A DNA stretch of 64,000 bases. Source: Lepidostoma basale (taxonomy: Eukaryota > Arthropoda > Insecta > Trichoptera > Lepidostomatidae). The notes under the pieces are model-generated. The model saw only the letters and a program-made list of their open reading frames with translations, had not been told where the DNA came from and ran no database searches. Positions 1-10,972 of this stretch are shown piece by piece; position 1 is the first letter of the stretch, and each line of letters begins with the position of its first letter. A program made the translations under genes and the position numbers. The stretch covers positions 496,001-560,000 of the forward strand of contig JAHDVF020001352.1 of NCBI GenBank assembly GCA_022606425.2, read 5' to 3'.

Positions 1-102
1 CATTTTTTGCAATTTTGTAATGGACTGTGATGGTATATCTAATGTACCTACTCTGCCTACCTCGAACTTTATAATTTCTTGCTGGGGTATATATTAATAA
101 TC

Positions 103-262
103 TTCTTCTTCAGCCTTCTTCTCTTCACTCCACTGCTGGATATAGGTCTCTTCCATTTTCCTCCACTCGTCCCTGTCTTGTCCCTTCCGCATCCTGGTCG
201 TTCCAGCTATTCGGGCAATGTCGTCAGTCCATCTTTTAGTTATCCTCCCGACACTTATTTTC
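103..262 (-). mobile_element. LINE 3' end, RTE-like, with GAA tail
   Basis: On the minus strand this reads as the C-terminal tail of a non-LTR reverse transcriptase (GRITKRWTDDIARIAG, then WRKMEETYIQQW), followed by a GAA-rich 3' tail. The same W-x-D-D ... Q-Q-W ending occurs in the larger copy at 15860-18433. It is heavily 5' truncated, with no catalytic domain. Confidence 0.7.
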
Positions 263-599
263 TTTGGTTAATAATTTTGGATTTAGTTACATCATTCAAT
301 ATTTCCATAACCTAATGCAGCAAGAAAAATATAATTCTGTAAATGTACCTACAATCTCATTTGAGCCGAAAGAACTTTTTATAAGCGGTGTATCATAATT
401 TTCATCGGAGGGTAAATTTCACACCTTAGATTCCTCGCCTGTGTACTATAAGTCGATTTATTTGCGTTATTATCTATCGGGTTAAAGCGTTTGACTCCTA
501 ATCGTAGGGTCGTGGGTTTGATCCTTAAAAGTATCTCTATGGTTCAATCTAAACTGCAAAACTAGCTTATACAGCGAGTGCACAAAAAGATGTTCTATA

Positions 600-1195
600 T
601 CGACAGAAATTATTTGTTGATGAAATTTAATTCTATCTCAATAGATACGAAGATGCAAACTGAAATACATTCACAAAAAATATTTGTAATCATTCTGGTC
701 AATTCTTTGGCATATAGATAGGAGGGATTTCTCCAGGCGGCTTCTAAACAATGCGTTAATGGCTATAGCCTTCACATTGTGTTAATAAAAAGTAGTTTGC
801 TAAATGCTAAAAATTAATCTCCAAAGATGGCGTTAGTGTGTGGATTATATAGATTAATCTTAAAAAGATTAACATATGTAATCAAATCTACATAGATGGC
901 GTATTGAAACTGCTATGTGAAGATAAACATAGATTTGTAACATATATACAATTTCCAAAAATTTGTCTTACATGGTCATAAAGAAATAGGTGGAATGGGG
1001 AGTGTTGTAATTGCATAAAGCGTGCGCTTAACCCAACCAATGACAGGTCATAAGTCCTGTAAACACCTTGATCAACCATATTCAGTTTCCAGTTTGCATT
1101 TTCGTCTCTATTGAGATAGAATTAAATTTCATGAATTAATCACCCACCATGGGTGAAATCCAGTATTCGTATACAAGTATAAGTATACATTCACA
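600..1195. repeat. M1 foldback/MITE-like repeat, mosaic copy
   Basis: This stretch contains the conserved block GACAGGTCATAAGTCCTGTA and the terminal motif ACCCATGGGTGAAATCCAGT. Related copies lie at 20975-21180, 28654-29076, 29091-29465, 43857-44160, 58140-58745 and 63220-63600. The TCTCAATAGA motif occurs near both ends in opposite orientation, so it is a foldback. The short reading frames here are repeats of the same non-coding block. Bases 1200-1640 hold nothing recognisable beyond AT-rich sequence. Confidence 0.6.
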
Positions 1196-1651
1196 AAAAA
1201 TAATTATTTGTTGATTTTTATTTATTTATCTGTATTTATTATTATACTTTATCTGTATAAATTATTTACATTAAGGTAAACTAGTTGAAACCCGTGAAAT
1301 ATTCACGGAAGTAAAGATTTTATACCCTTTAAAAACTTGGTTCACTGTGTATAATCGTAATCAGTAATAAATTTTAACTTTTAATAAAAATAATAATAAT
1401 AATTCACACGCGTTAAAAAATTCACAATTAACAACACTTGATTGTTCTCCTTTTGTTTTTTACACTACTGTCAAAAACAATAATCAGAACAAATTTCAAA
1501 ATAATCCAGAATCGTTCTCGGGCATGCGCGTGTGCATTTCGAAATACTCTTCTCTCGCTCTCATGTATTCAAAATATTCTCGTACTCTTTCTTGATGACA
1601 TCTGGTTTTTGCCTATTTATATAACTTCTTCTTCTTCTGCTTTATTTAGGA

Positions 1652-2105
1652 CTACGTCCAGTTAATTCTCGGGGTCTGTTCCTGGGATGTAGTAGATGTA
1701 CAACTGTCTCGCCATCTTTTGGGTGATCTTCCCGGAGGTCGAATTCCTGTTTGTACTTTATTTGCGGCTATATTTATCACTCTTTCAGAACATGCTCTTT
1801 CCACATAATCTTTCCAATAGCGTCTTCTCAGTCTTCCCCGTCGCACGACATCTTCCACGTTGCAGATTTTTCTTATTTCAGAATTTCTTACTCTGTCTCG
1901 GAGTGTCGTTCCCGCAACGGATCGGAGAGTCTTCATTTCTGTGGTTCTTAGGAGACTTTTTGTTCTGGTGGTGTCAGCTCTCGATTCAATTCCAAATGTC
2001 ATTATAGGACGTACGCATGTCTTGTAGATTCGTATTTTGATCTCCATTAGCATGTTTTTGTTTTTCCAAACAGCATTTTTCAAAATCGATATATGACGAT
2101 TTTTA
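1652..2105 (-). mobile_element. LINE family D, reverse-transcriptase C-terminal fragment
   Basis: The minus strand encodes about 150 residues including IYKTCVRPIMTFGIESRADT, TLRDRVRN, RRRYWKDYVER and GIRPPGRSPKRWRD. This is the zinc-knuckle-free C-terminal tail typical of RTE-like non-LTR polymerases, followed by a GAA tail at 1625-1640. There is no catalytic motif, so it is a truncated, dead copy. The same family recurs at 8945-9470, 56715-56930 and 57059-57325. Confidence 0.7.
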
Positions 2106-2429
2106 AAAATCATGATTATCGACGTAAATTTATTTATTATTCGAATTAAAAAAAATGAATTGATTAATTTTTGTTTAAATCTACATGTTTTCTTTAAACT
2201 TAAAACCGATTTCTGTTATAGAGATAATTATTGTACTCGTATGTTATTGTATTATAATTACAATAAACTTTTACCAAAAAAAATCTATCGCCCACATTAA
2301 CTTATTGCAAAAATACATTTTTCAATGATATTGCTTTTGCCTAACAAAAATATTCTCAGGTGAGATTAGAACAAGTAATATTTAAGAAATGCATAAAAAA
2401 GTTATTTAAATACTTACTAATACAGTTGA

Positions 2430-2545
2430 TTTCGTCCACTGCTGGACATAGGCCTCCCCCCATACTGCTCCTCCAGCAGTCAGCTTCATCCAGTCACTAA
2501 CATTTCTCCTTATATCATCATCAGGGGGAGGGGGGGGGGGGGGTT
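2430..2545 (-). mobile_element. RTE-like 3' end with ATGATG repeats and a poly-G tract
   Basis: The minus strand gives GEAYVQQWTKST followed by a terminator. This is the same ending as other RTE-like tails in the window. It is preceded on the plus-strand right by GAT repeats and a run of about 20 G (2524-2543, one A). The polymerase part is absent. Confidence 0.45.
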
Positions 2546-3077
2546 CTCCCTCTGCTTCTTCTAGCTTCACGAGGTTTCTTTAAATACAATAATAATAATA
2601 GTACATACATATTGTCATTGTATTTTAAGAAATATCTTTAAATATATATTCAATAGCCAATTTAATATCGTCGTCATGAGACAGAACCAGGGTTGTATCT
2701 ATGATTGAACTAATTCAAATCAAGCCGTTATTTAATCTAGACCAGTGGTCTCCAATCTGTGGTACGCTTATTCCAGTGGAAATTCGTTTCGTATATGCAA
2801 ATACAAGTTGCATTTTTTATTGAGTACTCAAGTGGCATACGCACATAATGGTACATGCTATCCTAGAAAATAATGGGTGCTGCGTATAAGGGAAGGTACA
2901 CGATTAAATACGTTTGGAAACCATTGCCTAGCACCACTAACTAGAAGCCTAATAAATCCCAATAAAATATAATCCTTCATTCACATCCTTATTATTATAT
3001 TATTTACTGTTTTCATATCGTCCTTTCTCGTGCATTATTTTACGCATAACGTAATTATCTGATCTGTATTCTTTTTA

Positions 3078-3245
3078 ATACGAATGAATATTCTATTTTC
3101 TAGATTTTTTAATATATTTTATGTGAATGATATGTTTCGCCTATCTAAGTCATTATCAAATGTAATTTATACATTTGATAATGCCTTATTAATAAAATTA
3201 ATAAAATATCTAGAAAACAGACGTTTTTGTCGTATTAATTGTTTT
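3078..3245. repeat. M3 palindromic element (ATGTTTCGCC family)
   Basis: The two halves are nearly reverse complementary. ACGAATGA ... TTCTAGA ... ATGTTTCGCC ... CATTATCAAATG is followed by ACATTTGATAATGCC ... TCTAGAAAACAGACG. Similar palindromes occur at 31545-32175, 41320-41475, 44215-44440, 49700-49880 and 63068-63150. The stretch 3255-3335 holds a further imperfect palindrome. Bases 3400-3950 show nothing recognisable. Confidence 0.6.
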
Positions 3246-3959
3246 TTCTTAATATTATATGGGGGTGCCATGTTTTATTATGATGGAACATATATCATAC
3301 CACTCCCATATAATATAATAAAACGTTTATACAACGAAAATTATCATCAATAATAAAGAGATGCCCGTAGACTCTTGTTTGCGAAAAGTTAATTTTAAAA
3401 CTATATTTAAGAGATTTTTTAAATTTATTAAATAGTTTTTAGTACATTTAATAACGTTTAAATGAAACAATGGCGACCTCTAAAGAACCTACATGATAAT
3501 ACTAAAACACACCTCGGCTCGAGTGTCGCAGGACGAGACCATCCTAATTAAAGAGTTATTTTAATTGGGAAACCAAACGCTAGGACTCACTTGTTTTGCT
3601 TGTTTCGACAGGGAGAATGACTCTTTTTAAGTGACAGTCCTACCTCTTTGATTCTTTTATAATCCTTTTTTCATAAAGGCGAGTGAACAGTTCACAAACA
3701 TTGTTGGGCGATTCTGAATCTAAATTCCTAGTATCGATGATGCGTGAAATATCATTGTGGGAACAATAATCTGAGAGATTCACCTATTAATTTTGTCAAT
3801 CTCAAATGGACAGATGTATGTTACTCACGTGGAATTTCCGCTGCATTAATATTTCACAAGAAACCAATGAACACACCAACAGGTACTTAAATTTGGAGTA
3901 ATTTTACTATAAATAATTATTACGCTGTCTCGTAATCAAGCATGTTTTACACATAAATG

Positions 3960-4205
3960 TTTTTTTTTTTTACGTATACAACAGGTTGCTTGAACCCAAT
4001 TACAGTATACATTTTTTTTAAGCTGATATATTGATTCTCGTGACATGTGACAGGTAGCCAATCTATCGCCATTTTATTGTCACGTGAATACTACGCCAGA
4101 CCAAAGACAATGTGACAATCACACTGCCATCGCCGGGAATCGAACCCAGAACCTTCGGAATGGGAATCAGAGCTCTTACCACTCTGCCACGAAGGTCGTC
4201 CGAAT
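3960..4205 (-). mobile_element. tRNA-headed SINE
   Basis: A minus-strand SINE. Its head is tRNA-like: box B GGGTTCGATTCCCGGCGATG and a degenerate box A around GTGGTAAGAGCTCTGATTCC. The body contains GTGTGATTGTCACATTGTC and GACAATAAAATGGCGATAGA, and it ends in an A-rich tail seen as the T run at 3960-3971. Related copies are at 21735-21970, 24085-24342 and 32690-33620. The tRNA part is diverged, so it is not annotated as a tRNA gene. Confidence 0.8.
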
Positions 4206-4206
4206 G

Positions 4207-4780
4207 TTTACGAGTATCTGTTCAGATCATCCTTCCACCGTAGTTGCGGTCGCCCTGCACTTCTCTTTGCCGTCCACGGTCTCCACGTCGGCAGTCTTCT
4301 TGTCCACTTTTCATCTGAGCTTCTGCCCATTGCCATTTTAGAGTCGCCACCCGGTGGATGATGTCAGTGACCTTTGTTTTTTCACTCGCCGTATCGTTTC
4401 TGACTCTGTCTCTAAAAGCCGTGCCACACTGTTTTAAGCAAGCTCTCCACATTGGTCTCCACCAGCGGTTTAAAACTGTGTAGACACTTGTTTTAAGCCA
4501 AAATTCGTTTGACCTTTGTGGACGGACGCGCAAAGTAGCGTCTGGATCGCTCGTTGTAAACACGCATTCCACATGTGTGGCTGTGGATTCCACCAGTCAA
4601 GGTCAGTTGCATAGTGTGTGGAGAGCTTGTTTCAAACAGTGTGGCACGGCCTTTAGGATTATTCCTAACATGGCTCTTTCCATGGGTCTTTGGGTCACTC
4701 GTAGTTTCTCGGCACTTTGTTTGGACAATGTTACAGTGTCAAGACCATAAATACCAACCCTACAGAACACCGCATCTCCC
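4207..4780 (-). mobile_element. RTE-like LINE 3' fragment (family H), split by a MITE
   Basis: The minus strand carries the family-H polymerase tail: KTKVTDIIHRVATLKWQWA near 4330-4390 and, beyond the interruption, the equivalent of QRAMERAMLGI near 4650-4700. The copy at 55560-55965 reads continuously through the point interrupted here. That identifies 4415-4653 as an insertion. Confidence 0.7.
4415..4653. mobile_element. TA-type MITE with ~33-bp inverted repeats
   Basis: The termini are inverted repeats (AAAGCCGTGCCACACTGTTT on the left; GTGTGGCACGGCCTT on the right), continuing to AAGCAAGCTCTCCACA. TA dinucleotides flank both ends (4413-4414 and 4654-4655). Removing the element restores the LINE reading seen at 55560-55965. 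The TIR and TA duplication suit a Tc1/mariner-type non-autonomous element. It has no coding capacity. Confidence 0.75.
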
Positions 4781-4895
4781 GCGGGGTGAAAAGTGAAGGA
4801 TGGAATGCCGCATCGGTTAAAGTGTGACAGTCCATTCTTTCTGCCTACCCTTTCGGGTAAACGGCGTGATGGTTAGTTAGTTAGTTAGTTTAGTT
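4765..4895 (+). mobile_element. LINE 3' end with TTAG-repeat tail (family A variant)
   Basis: Contains CCGCATCGGTTAAAGTGTGA, then CTTTCTGCCTACCCTTTCGG and GTGATGGTTAGTTAGTTAGT. The TTAG tail marks the 3' end of family A. The version with CCGCATCGGTT recurs at 56005-56105 and, reversed, at 7009-7150. Only the 3' untranslated end is present. Confidence 0.65.
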
Positions 4896-5199
4896 GAAAG
4901 TATTACAAATTTAGACGAAGTAATCTTTATGCGAGTCGTTCGTGTTGATTTCCCGGTAGAAACATTACAGATAATCATATCAGTACATCCATCCATGTAA
5001 ATCAAAGGGAACATGAAATTAGTCACAATTTTCTAGAGAATAGCTCGTTAGTGCCACTGGGATAGTCCTTTTTGTATCGATTATAGGTGGCCGCTGTATG
5101 CCCCAGGTACCGCGGGTCAACCAGGGACGGATTGTGCTAAATAATTCGAATCAAATCAGTTCAGGTTTTTTTTTAAATATATTACAAACAAAAATGTAT

Positions 5200-5655
5200 G
5201 TTTAACTAACCATCACGCCGTCTCCCCGAAAGAGTAGGCAGAAAGAATGGACTGCTACACTATTCTTTCCTGAAATCTCTTGCTTCCTCAACATTCATAC
5301 ATCGTGTCATGTACGCGTCGATTTCTCTGACTCCTCGCGTGGTCGACATTCAATATTTGATTTATTTGATCGTGCCACGTTTTCCACGGTCCTGATTCAT
5401 TATGACTTTTAGAAAATGGAATTTATTCTTATTAGGTCCATTTTAATATTAAAATATTATATATAAACTAATTCAACAGTCTTATTATTACAATTATCAG
5501 GATAAAAGCTGAATTAGATAAATAAAATAAAACTAACTAGCTAACCATCACGCCATTTCCCCGGAGGGGTAGGCAGAGAGGATGGATCGCCACAATGCTC
5601 TATCCTGGCATACCTCTCGGGCTTCCTCTACATTCATACACCGTACATTATGCAA
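5200..5655 (-). mobile_element. Two family A LINE 3' fragments
   Basis: Two truncated minus-strand copies (about 5202-5397 and 5525-5655) begin with AACTAACCATCACGCCGTCT-type 3' tails and run into the segment encoding the CMNVEEAREVC tail. They are separated by about 130 bp of AT-rich sequence. No polymerase core remains. Confidence 0.7.
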
Positions 5656-6046
5656 AAGTGAACCATTTTAGAGATAAAACGATTTTAAGTTTTTTTTAAA
5701 TGTATCGAGGTCAGGTGTTATAAGAATTAATTAAAAAATAACTGTTCGTCAAAATCCAACTTTTATTTTGTTCGTAATTAGTGAACATAACAGGCATTTA
5801 TTATCAATACAAAAACTAAAACTGTCTGTCCACATTAAGAAATACCAGACGGAAATATCATACATTTTAATTATTTTTATTGACGCACTCCAAAAGAAAG
5901 GCGATTTAAAATAAAAATCACATATAATTTTTTCGTGCAGATTATTTTAAAAACATCTCCATACGAGTAGTTTTAATATTCAAACGAGGTATTTAAAATA
6001 AGCATCGGTTTTAAGATTACAGAGAAATCAACATTACACTAGAAGT

Positions 6047-6488
6047 AAATAGAAAATCCTGTACGCGATCTCCACTCCAGAACCCGTCTTCCCCATCGGC
6101 TGTCGGTTCTCCGACAGATATGGCCAGCCCACCGCCACTTCAGTCCGCCTATCCGTAGAGCCACCTCAGTCACCTTGGTTTGTTGTCGAATAAATTCGTT
6201 TCTAAATCTGTCCCTCAAGGTTATTCCAAGCACGGCTCTTTTCATGGCGCGCTGGGCAACCTTGAATCTACAGTACAGTGGATACAGATCAGATACAGAA
6301 CGTACAGGATTCCGTAGAGTTGGACGTCCCCCTGCCCGCTGGACCGACGATCTGAAGAGGATTGCTGGACATGGATGGATGGGAGCGGCAATGGATAGGG
6401 GGCGGTGGCGGGCTTTGGGAGAGGCCTACATTCAGCAGTGGATGACAGACGGCTGATGATGACGATGATGATGAAGAAATAGAAAATC
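6047..6488. mobile_element. Twin-primed RTE insertion (5' inverted) with 12-bp TSD
   Basis: The first part (6059-6260) is the reverse complement of the RTE tail coding TLRDRFRNEFIRQQTK ... WGRRVLEW. The second part (about 6290-6456) is the direct-orientation remainder, GFRRVGRPPARWTDDLKR ... AYIQQWMTDG. Both match the copy at 18081-18430. The string CGTACAGGATT is present at the break on both halves. The whole unit is bounded by AAATAGAAAATC at 6047-6058 and again at 6477-6488. This is the expected structure of twin priming during target-primed reverse transcription. Confidence 0.85.
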
Positions 6489-7008
6489 GTCTAATCATAC
6501 AAATCTGTATATATTTTTTTTAAATCTGTAAAATTTTATTCTGGAAATAATTGTTAACTAAAATATTAATTATCCTCAGTTCGGTCCTGCGAACAACCTC
6601 TAGTGAAGCGAGTGACATTCTTTAGCCATTGCTAAACGAAGGATCAGGAATGTACCTCCCATTAAACGGATCCTTGAACCGAGATAAAGGTTGGGATATC
6701 AATAAAAACGCTGTCTTCTTTTGCCATTAAAATAAATTAAAACAAATATTCGCCATTTCATTAATTGTCACTTGAAGATACCTCCATTAAATGGCAGACC
6801 GCAGACCGCAGAGGCTGCTTCAGGTATTGTGGCTTTATAAGTGTTGATTTAAATTAGTATTCGTCTCGTTATAATATTATTAGGTGTCCTGTCACAACAC
6901 ACATAAAAATGACTCTATCCAAAATCGATTTTTGTGGGTTTTATTAAAATATATGTATTATTCATTATGACTTTTAGAAAATTGTATTTTTTCTTATTAG
7001 GTCCATTT

Positions 7009-7150
7009 TAACTAACTAACTAACTAATCATCAGTCTCCCATCGTCTCCCCGAAAGGGTAGGCAGAAAAGATGGACTGTCACACTTCAACCGATGCGGCA
7101 CTCCATCCTTCTCTTTTCGCCCCATGGGAGACGCGGTGTGATGGGTTGCG
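7009..7150 (-). mobile_element. Family A variant LINE 3' end
   Basis: A minus-strand copy of the 3' end seen at 4765-4895, with AACTAACTAACTAACTAATC at its left and the AACCGATGCGGCACTCCATC block. There is no coding sequence. The next 850 bp (7150-8000) is AT-rich with no gene or repeat I can name. Confidence 0.65.
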
Positions 7151-8017
7151 AACCTCATCGCCACCAATAGGCATCTCTCAAGCACACTTCCACAAAATAA
7201 AAATAAAACAAATCATATAAAATACAATGATATAAAATAACATAAAATAACAAAATAAAAATATTTTAACACATAATGTTCATTTTGGATGGTGCACTTG
7301 TTGATATGGACGATCCGGACTTTTGTGTTAATTTAATTCATGTTACACGCATCCACCGTTTTTTTTAATTAGCTGTAATTAGGCACTAAAAGCAATCTCT
7401 CACCAGCAAGAACTCTAAAATAATACATATTGAAGAAATTATTCAAATTTTTATTGGAACAAATGAAAAATTTATTTTTACACCTGTCAAAATTCTTTAT
7501 ATAAATGATAAAACTTATACAATTCATCAAAACCATACAAACGTATTACATGTCACAATTAACTATTATAAAGTGCGGCAACAATCAAATTGGCCAAAAC
7601 AATTAACTTATAAACGAAAAATCTCCAAATTTACGGGAGCACCACATGAACCAAACCAAATTTTCAAAATCAGAACCAGTATTTTCCATTTTAATATTAA
7701 AAGATTCATATACACTAATTCAACAGTCTTATTGTTACAATTATCAGTATAGGAGTTGAATTAGATTTAGTTTCAAATTCAAAAACAGCCAATCTCTAAA
7801 TTTAATTAACTATTTTAAAAAATAAAGAACTTTTTTAATTGCAGTTAGGTTTAATTGAAAGATCAAATCCATTAATTAAATATAACATTTAACTTGGATA
7901 CGAAGCCATTACTTGTTGATTTGACATATTTAAAAATCAAATTAAAAAAATGTTTTACTTACGAGTAGGTATAGTATAAACTTATTTCAGTATAAATAGG
8001 GTGTTTTTTTAAATTTA

Positions 8018-8505
8018 TAGGGTGTTTTTTTTAGAGTTATACAAATACAAATTCAAAATGAAAAAAAAAAAATTAAAATAATGTTAATGTCTATGATATT
8101 GGCTTTATTTGATAGATAATTTTATGCCATTATTGTTTAAATGTGATTTCGGGCATATGAGCGCCACGGCTAGCTCGAACGAAGCGCAATCGTGAAATCC
8201 AATTGTCGACAATTGTCGTCTTTGTGGATGCGTATTATCCGTGCGAAAACGATCCATGGTCTTCCGAATAACTTGCTCTGATGGACGATTATGTCGACCG
8301 TAAAATGGACGTAGTGCACGATAAGTTTGGCGAACCGAACCACGATTTTCAAAATAAATTTGCACAATTTGCAAGCGCTGTTCTGTCTACTCATGGTGAA
8401 ATGGCAAAACATACTGACTACAAATCAACTGTCAACTGTCAAATTGACATTCTGTAGAAACAATGTAGCCAGTTTAAAAAGCAAACCTCTAAAAAAACAC
8501 CGTAT
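8018..8505 (-). mobile_element. Tc1/mariner-like DNA transposon remnant with TIRs
   Basis: The termini are GGGTGTTTTTTTTAGAG (8020-8036) and its inverse CTCTAAAAAAACACC (8487-8501), with TA next to the left end. The minus strand between them encodes only the N-terminal helix-turn-helix part of a transposase (QIVQIYFENRGSVRQTYRAL, then YGRHNRPSEQVIRKTMDRF). It then breaks down; the DDE catalytic part is deleted. It is a non-autonomous, internally deleted copy. Confidence 0.7.
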
Positions 8506-8528
8506 ATAAACCACTTTATTTGAGTACG

Positions 8529-8576
8529 TAGCGCCAACCGGTTTCAACATTTAAAGTGAGCTTCCTCAGGGCTATA
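8529..8576 (-). ncRNA. Hammerhead-ribozyme-like motif
   Basis: Reading the minus strand: GCC, CTGAGGA (plus 8563-8569), a 17-base helix-II region, GAAAC (8541-8545), CG, GTT (8536-8538), GGC. The invariant positions C3 to A9, G12 to A15.1 and U16.1-H17 are all met. A15.1-U16.1 and C-G form a two-pair helix III, and GCC:GGC starts helix I. Helix II is weak (about three pairs). Function is inferred from the pattern only. Confidence 0.5.
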
Positions 8577-8944
8577 TACAAATAGGTTGTGTATAGCCCC
8601 GAGAAAGTTTTTAATTTAATTTTAATCATAATGTTAGTAAGTTTATTTTTCCATCTCAGCCCTAATTTAATTAAATTTCCAAATTATATTATAGTTAAGA
8701 AACTCAAAATTTTATTTAACTAAAAATTAAGAGCTTTTTAAATTGTTATGTTTATTTTTCATATATCAAATATATTATATTATAATAAAATATAATGTTT
8801 GTGCGTTTACTTTTCTTTCTTAGCCTTAATTTAAATAAAATTAAAAATGTTTGATACAGTTACAAATAATCATTCTTGTTAACTTTATTCGATGGGTCTA
8901 GGAGTATCCATATTATGAAAAATAGTCCGCGAGTATCATATATT

Positions 8945-9470
8945 GTACTTAGTCTTCTTCTTCTTCTTTTAATAGATCTGAAGATCTGTGACACAGAAAT
9001 CATATACTGGCTACATGGTCCCTCCAGTATCTTCTTCTGGATCTACTCCACTGAACGATATCCTCTATTTCGCAAGTTTTTCTTATGTCTACGTTGCGGA
9101 CACGATCTCAGAGAGTTTTTCCAGTAATTGATCTTAGGACCTTCATCACCGATGTTCTTAGTAGTCCCTTGGTTCGCACAGTGTCAGCCCGCGTCTCTTC
9201 AGCGTACGTCATGATAGGTCGCACGCATGTTTTATAAATTCTGAGCTTGCTGTCGATACGCAGACCAGATTCTTCGGGCATCCTGACACGGCAGAGGCTT
9301 TGCTGAATTGTTCTCGTACATTGGTATAAAGGTCATTTTGGCTGCAGATCTCTACTTCCAAATATCTGAAACTCATTACATGCTCCACAGGTATATCATC
9401 AACAGTCAGCTTACATCTTGTAGGTTGCCTAGATATGGTGAGACTTTTTGTTTTGTTGACTGATATAGCC
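8945..9470 (-). mobile_element. LINE family D, reverse-transcriptase C-terminal fragment
   Basis: The minus strand encodes the fingers/palm-to-tail region around NKTKSLTISRQPTRCKLTVD and YLEVEICSQNDLY. After frameshifts come RIYKTCVRPIMTYAEETRAD and TLRDRVRNVDIRK, then a GAA tail at 8950-8975. It has several frame breaks. It is related to the copy at 1652-2105 but extends further upstream into the polymerase. Confidence 0.7.
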
Positions 9471-10139
9471 ATATTTAGCCTTTGTGATATTGTGTGGAAT
9501 TTGTACAACATGTATTACGAATTATTTGTATTTAATTTAAATGAAAATTTTTATTTACAGCGGAAAATGTTTATTTCAAATAAAATCATAGTAATTCATC
9601 TAATTGGCCGAAATAGTGTTGATTTTAAGCATTATATTCGAAGGTATAAATGAAAATAATAAAAAATATTTTTATCCCAGCGACCCTTCTCAAGTTCAAC
9701 GGAATGTGAATAGATAGTATGATAGGTAGGTGAATGACATAAACCCACGCAAACGAGTCTTATAGTCAGTCTTCTTTGGGATAATATGTCAAATATTTAA
9801 GGTACTGAGTTAAATACGATACGATGTGTTTTGTTTTAATAATTATTATCACAAAACAACGTATTATGCAAATACATCAATAGTGCAAAAAAATAATTTC
9901 TGTATTTTTTGTGTCTAGTACAAACACCGTTTTAATTGTTAGATTTTTAAAAAACTTTATAAAAAAAAATTTTTTTTTTTTTTTCTTTAATATATCAGTC
10001 TTAAATTGTTTCTTTCTTTTTATTCCATTTATTATTCTCCTAGATTCAACTGGTTTTGGCAGCTCACTGTTATCGACTAGAAAACACCATCATACCAATT
10101 ATTTTTATTATAATTTGGAAGAAAAAATCTGATGAAAAA

Positions 10140-10745
10140 GATGAGAGATCTGTCTGTAAATTGTCTGCTTTACGCGGACGATGCCGTTCTCGTTGCGGAT
10201 AGTTCGAACGAATTACCTTATTGGAAACAATAATTTATCAATGAAAGCGAAAACGGCCGTTCACAATGGAGTTCTGGTCCCATCACTAATGTATGAAGCG
10301 AAGTATGGAACTGGCAGAAGAAGGATGAAAGCAGAATAAATGCGGTAGAGATGAGGTCCCTAGAATGAGAATGTGGTAGAACGATATACGACAGAATCTC
10401 AAATGCTGATATAAGAAAGAAATGTAGAGCGGAATGAGGTATTATGAACAAAATTATGAAAGGATCGCTGCATTGGTTCGGACATATGGATAGAGAAAAA
10501 ATGGTCAAGAAAGTATACGTTAATGATGTAAATGGGGTACGGAGTCGAGGCAGACCGAGGAAAACATGGCATGACCAAATTAATCAAATTTTAAAGGTTG
10601 GTCATGTTAGAAGTCAGAGGAATCGATGTGTGTGTATGACTCGTTGTATGAATGTGGAGGAAGTTAGAGAGGTTTGCCAGGATAGAGTAGTGTGGCGGTC
10701 CATTCTCTCTGCCTACTCCTACGGGGAAACAGCGTGATGGTTTGT
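10140..10745 (+). mobile_element. Family A LINE, internally deleted, retains YADD
   Basis: The copy begins with MRDLSVNCLLYADDAVLVAD, the catalytic YADD box of the reverse transcriptase (about 10140-10205). It then jumps past most of the thumb to the tail: MKGSLHWFGHMDRE, GRPRKTWHDQINQILKVGHV and CMTRCMNVEEVREVCQDRVV. It ends in CGTGATGGTT. Frame breaks and the internal deletion make it a pseudogene copy. It shows that family A tails belong to a true non-LTR polymerase. Confidence 0.75.
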
Positions 10746-10972
10746 TTGAAGAAAAAATCCTTAAAACAAATAATACGTTAGTACCTACTCAAGAATCTAA
10801 TGTGAGTTGGTACTATTGTATTTTTGTATCCATAAGGTTGCCTAATTTTATCAACTTCCAACTTCTTGAACCTATCTTCAGGTTACAAGCTGACGTTTTA
10901 CTCTGAATAGGTCAAAATATATGTTTTGAAGTTTCTGTAATTTCTAGCCCGTTGATTTTGAAAATTATCAAA

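Noticed and set aside
2524..2543. G-quadruplex or regulatory poly-G
   Set aside because: A homopolymer next to a LINE tail; more likely slippage or assembly noise than a functional site. The same applies to 31626-31640.
3084..3353. 89-codon protein
   Set aside because: The frame spans a palindromic M3 repeat and a second palindrome; composition is that of random AT-rich DNA.
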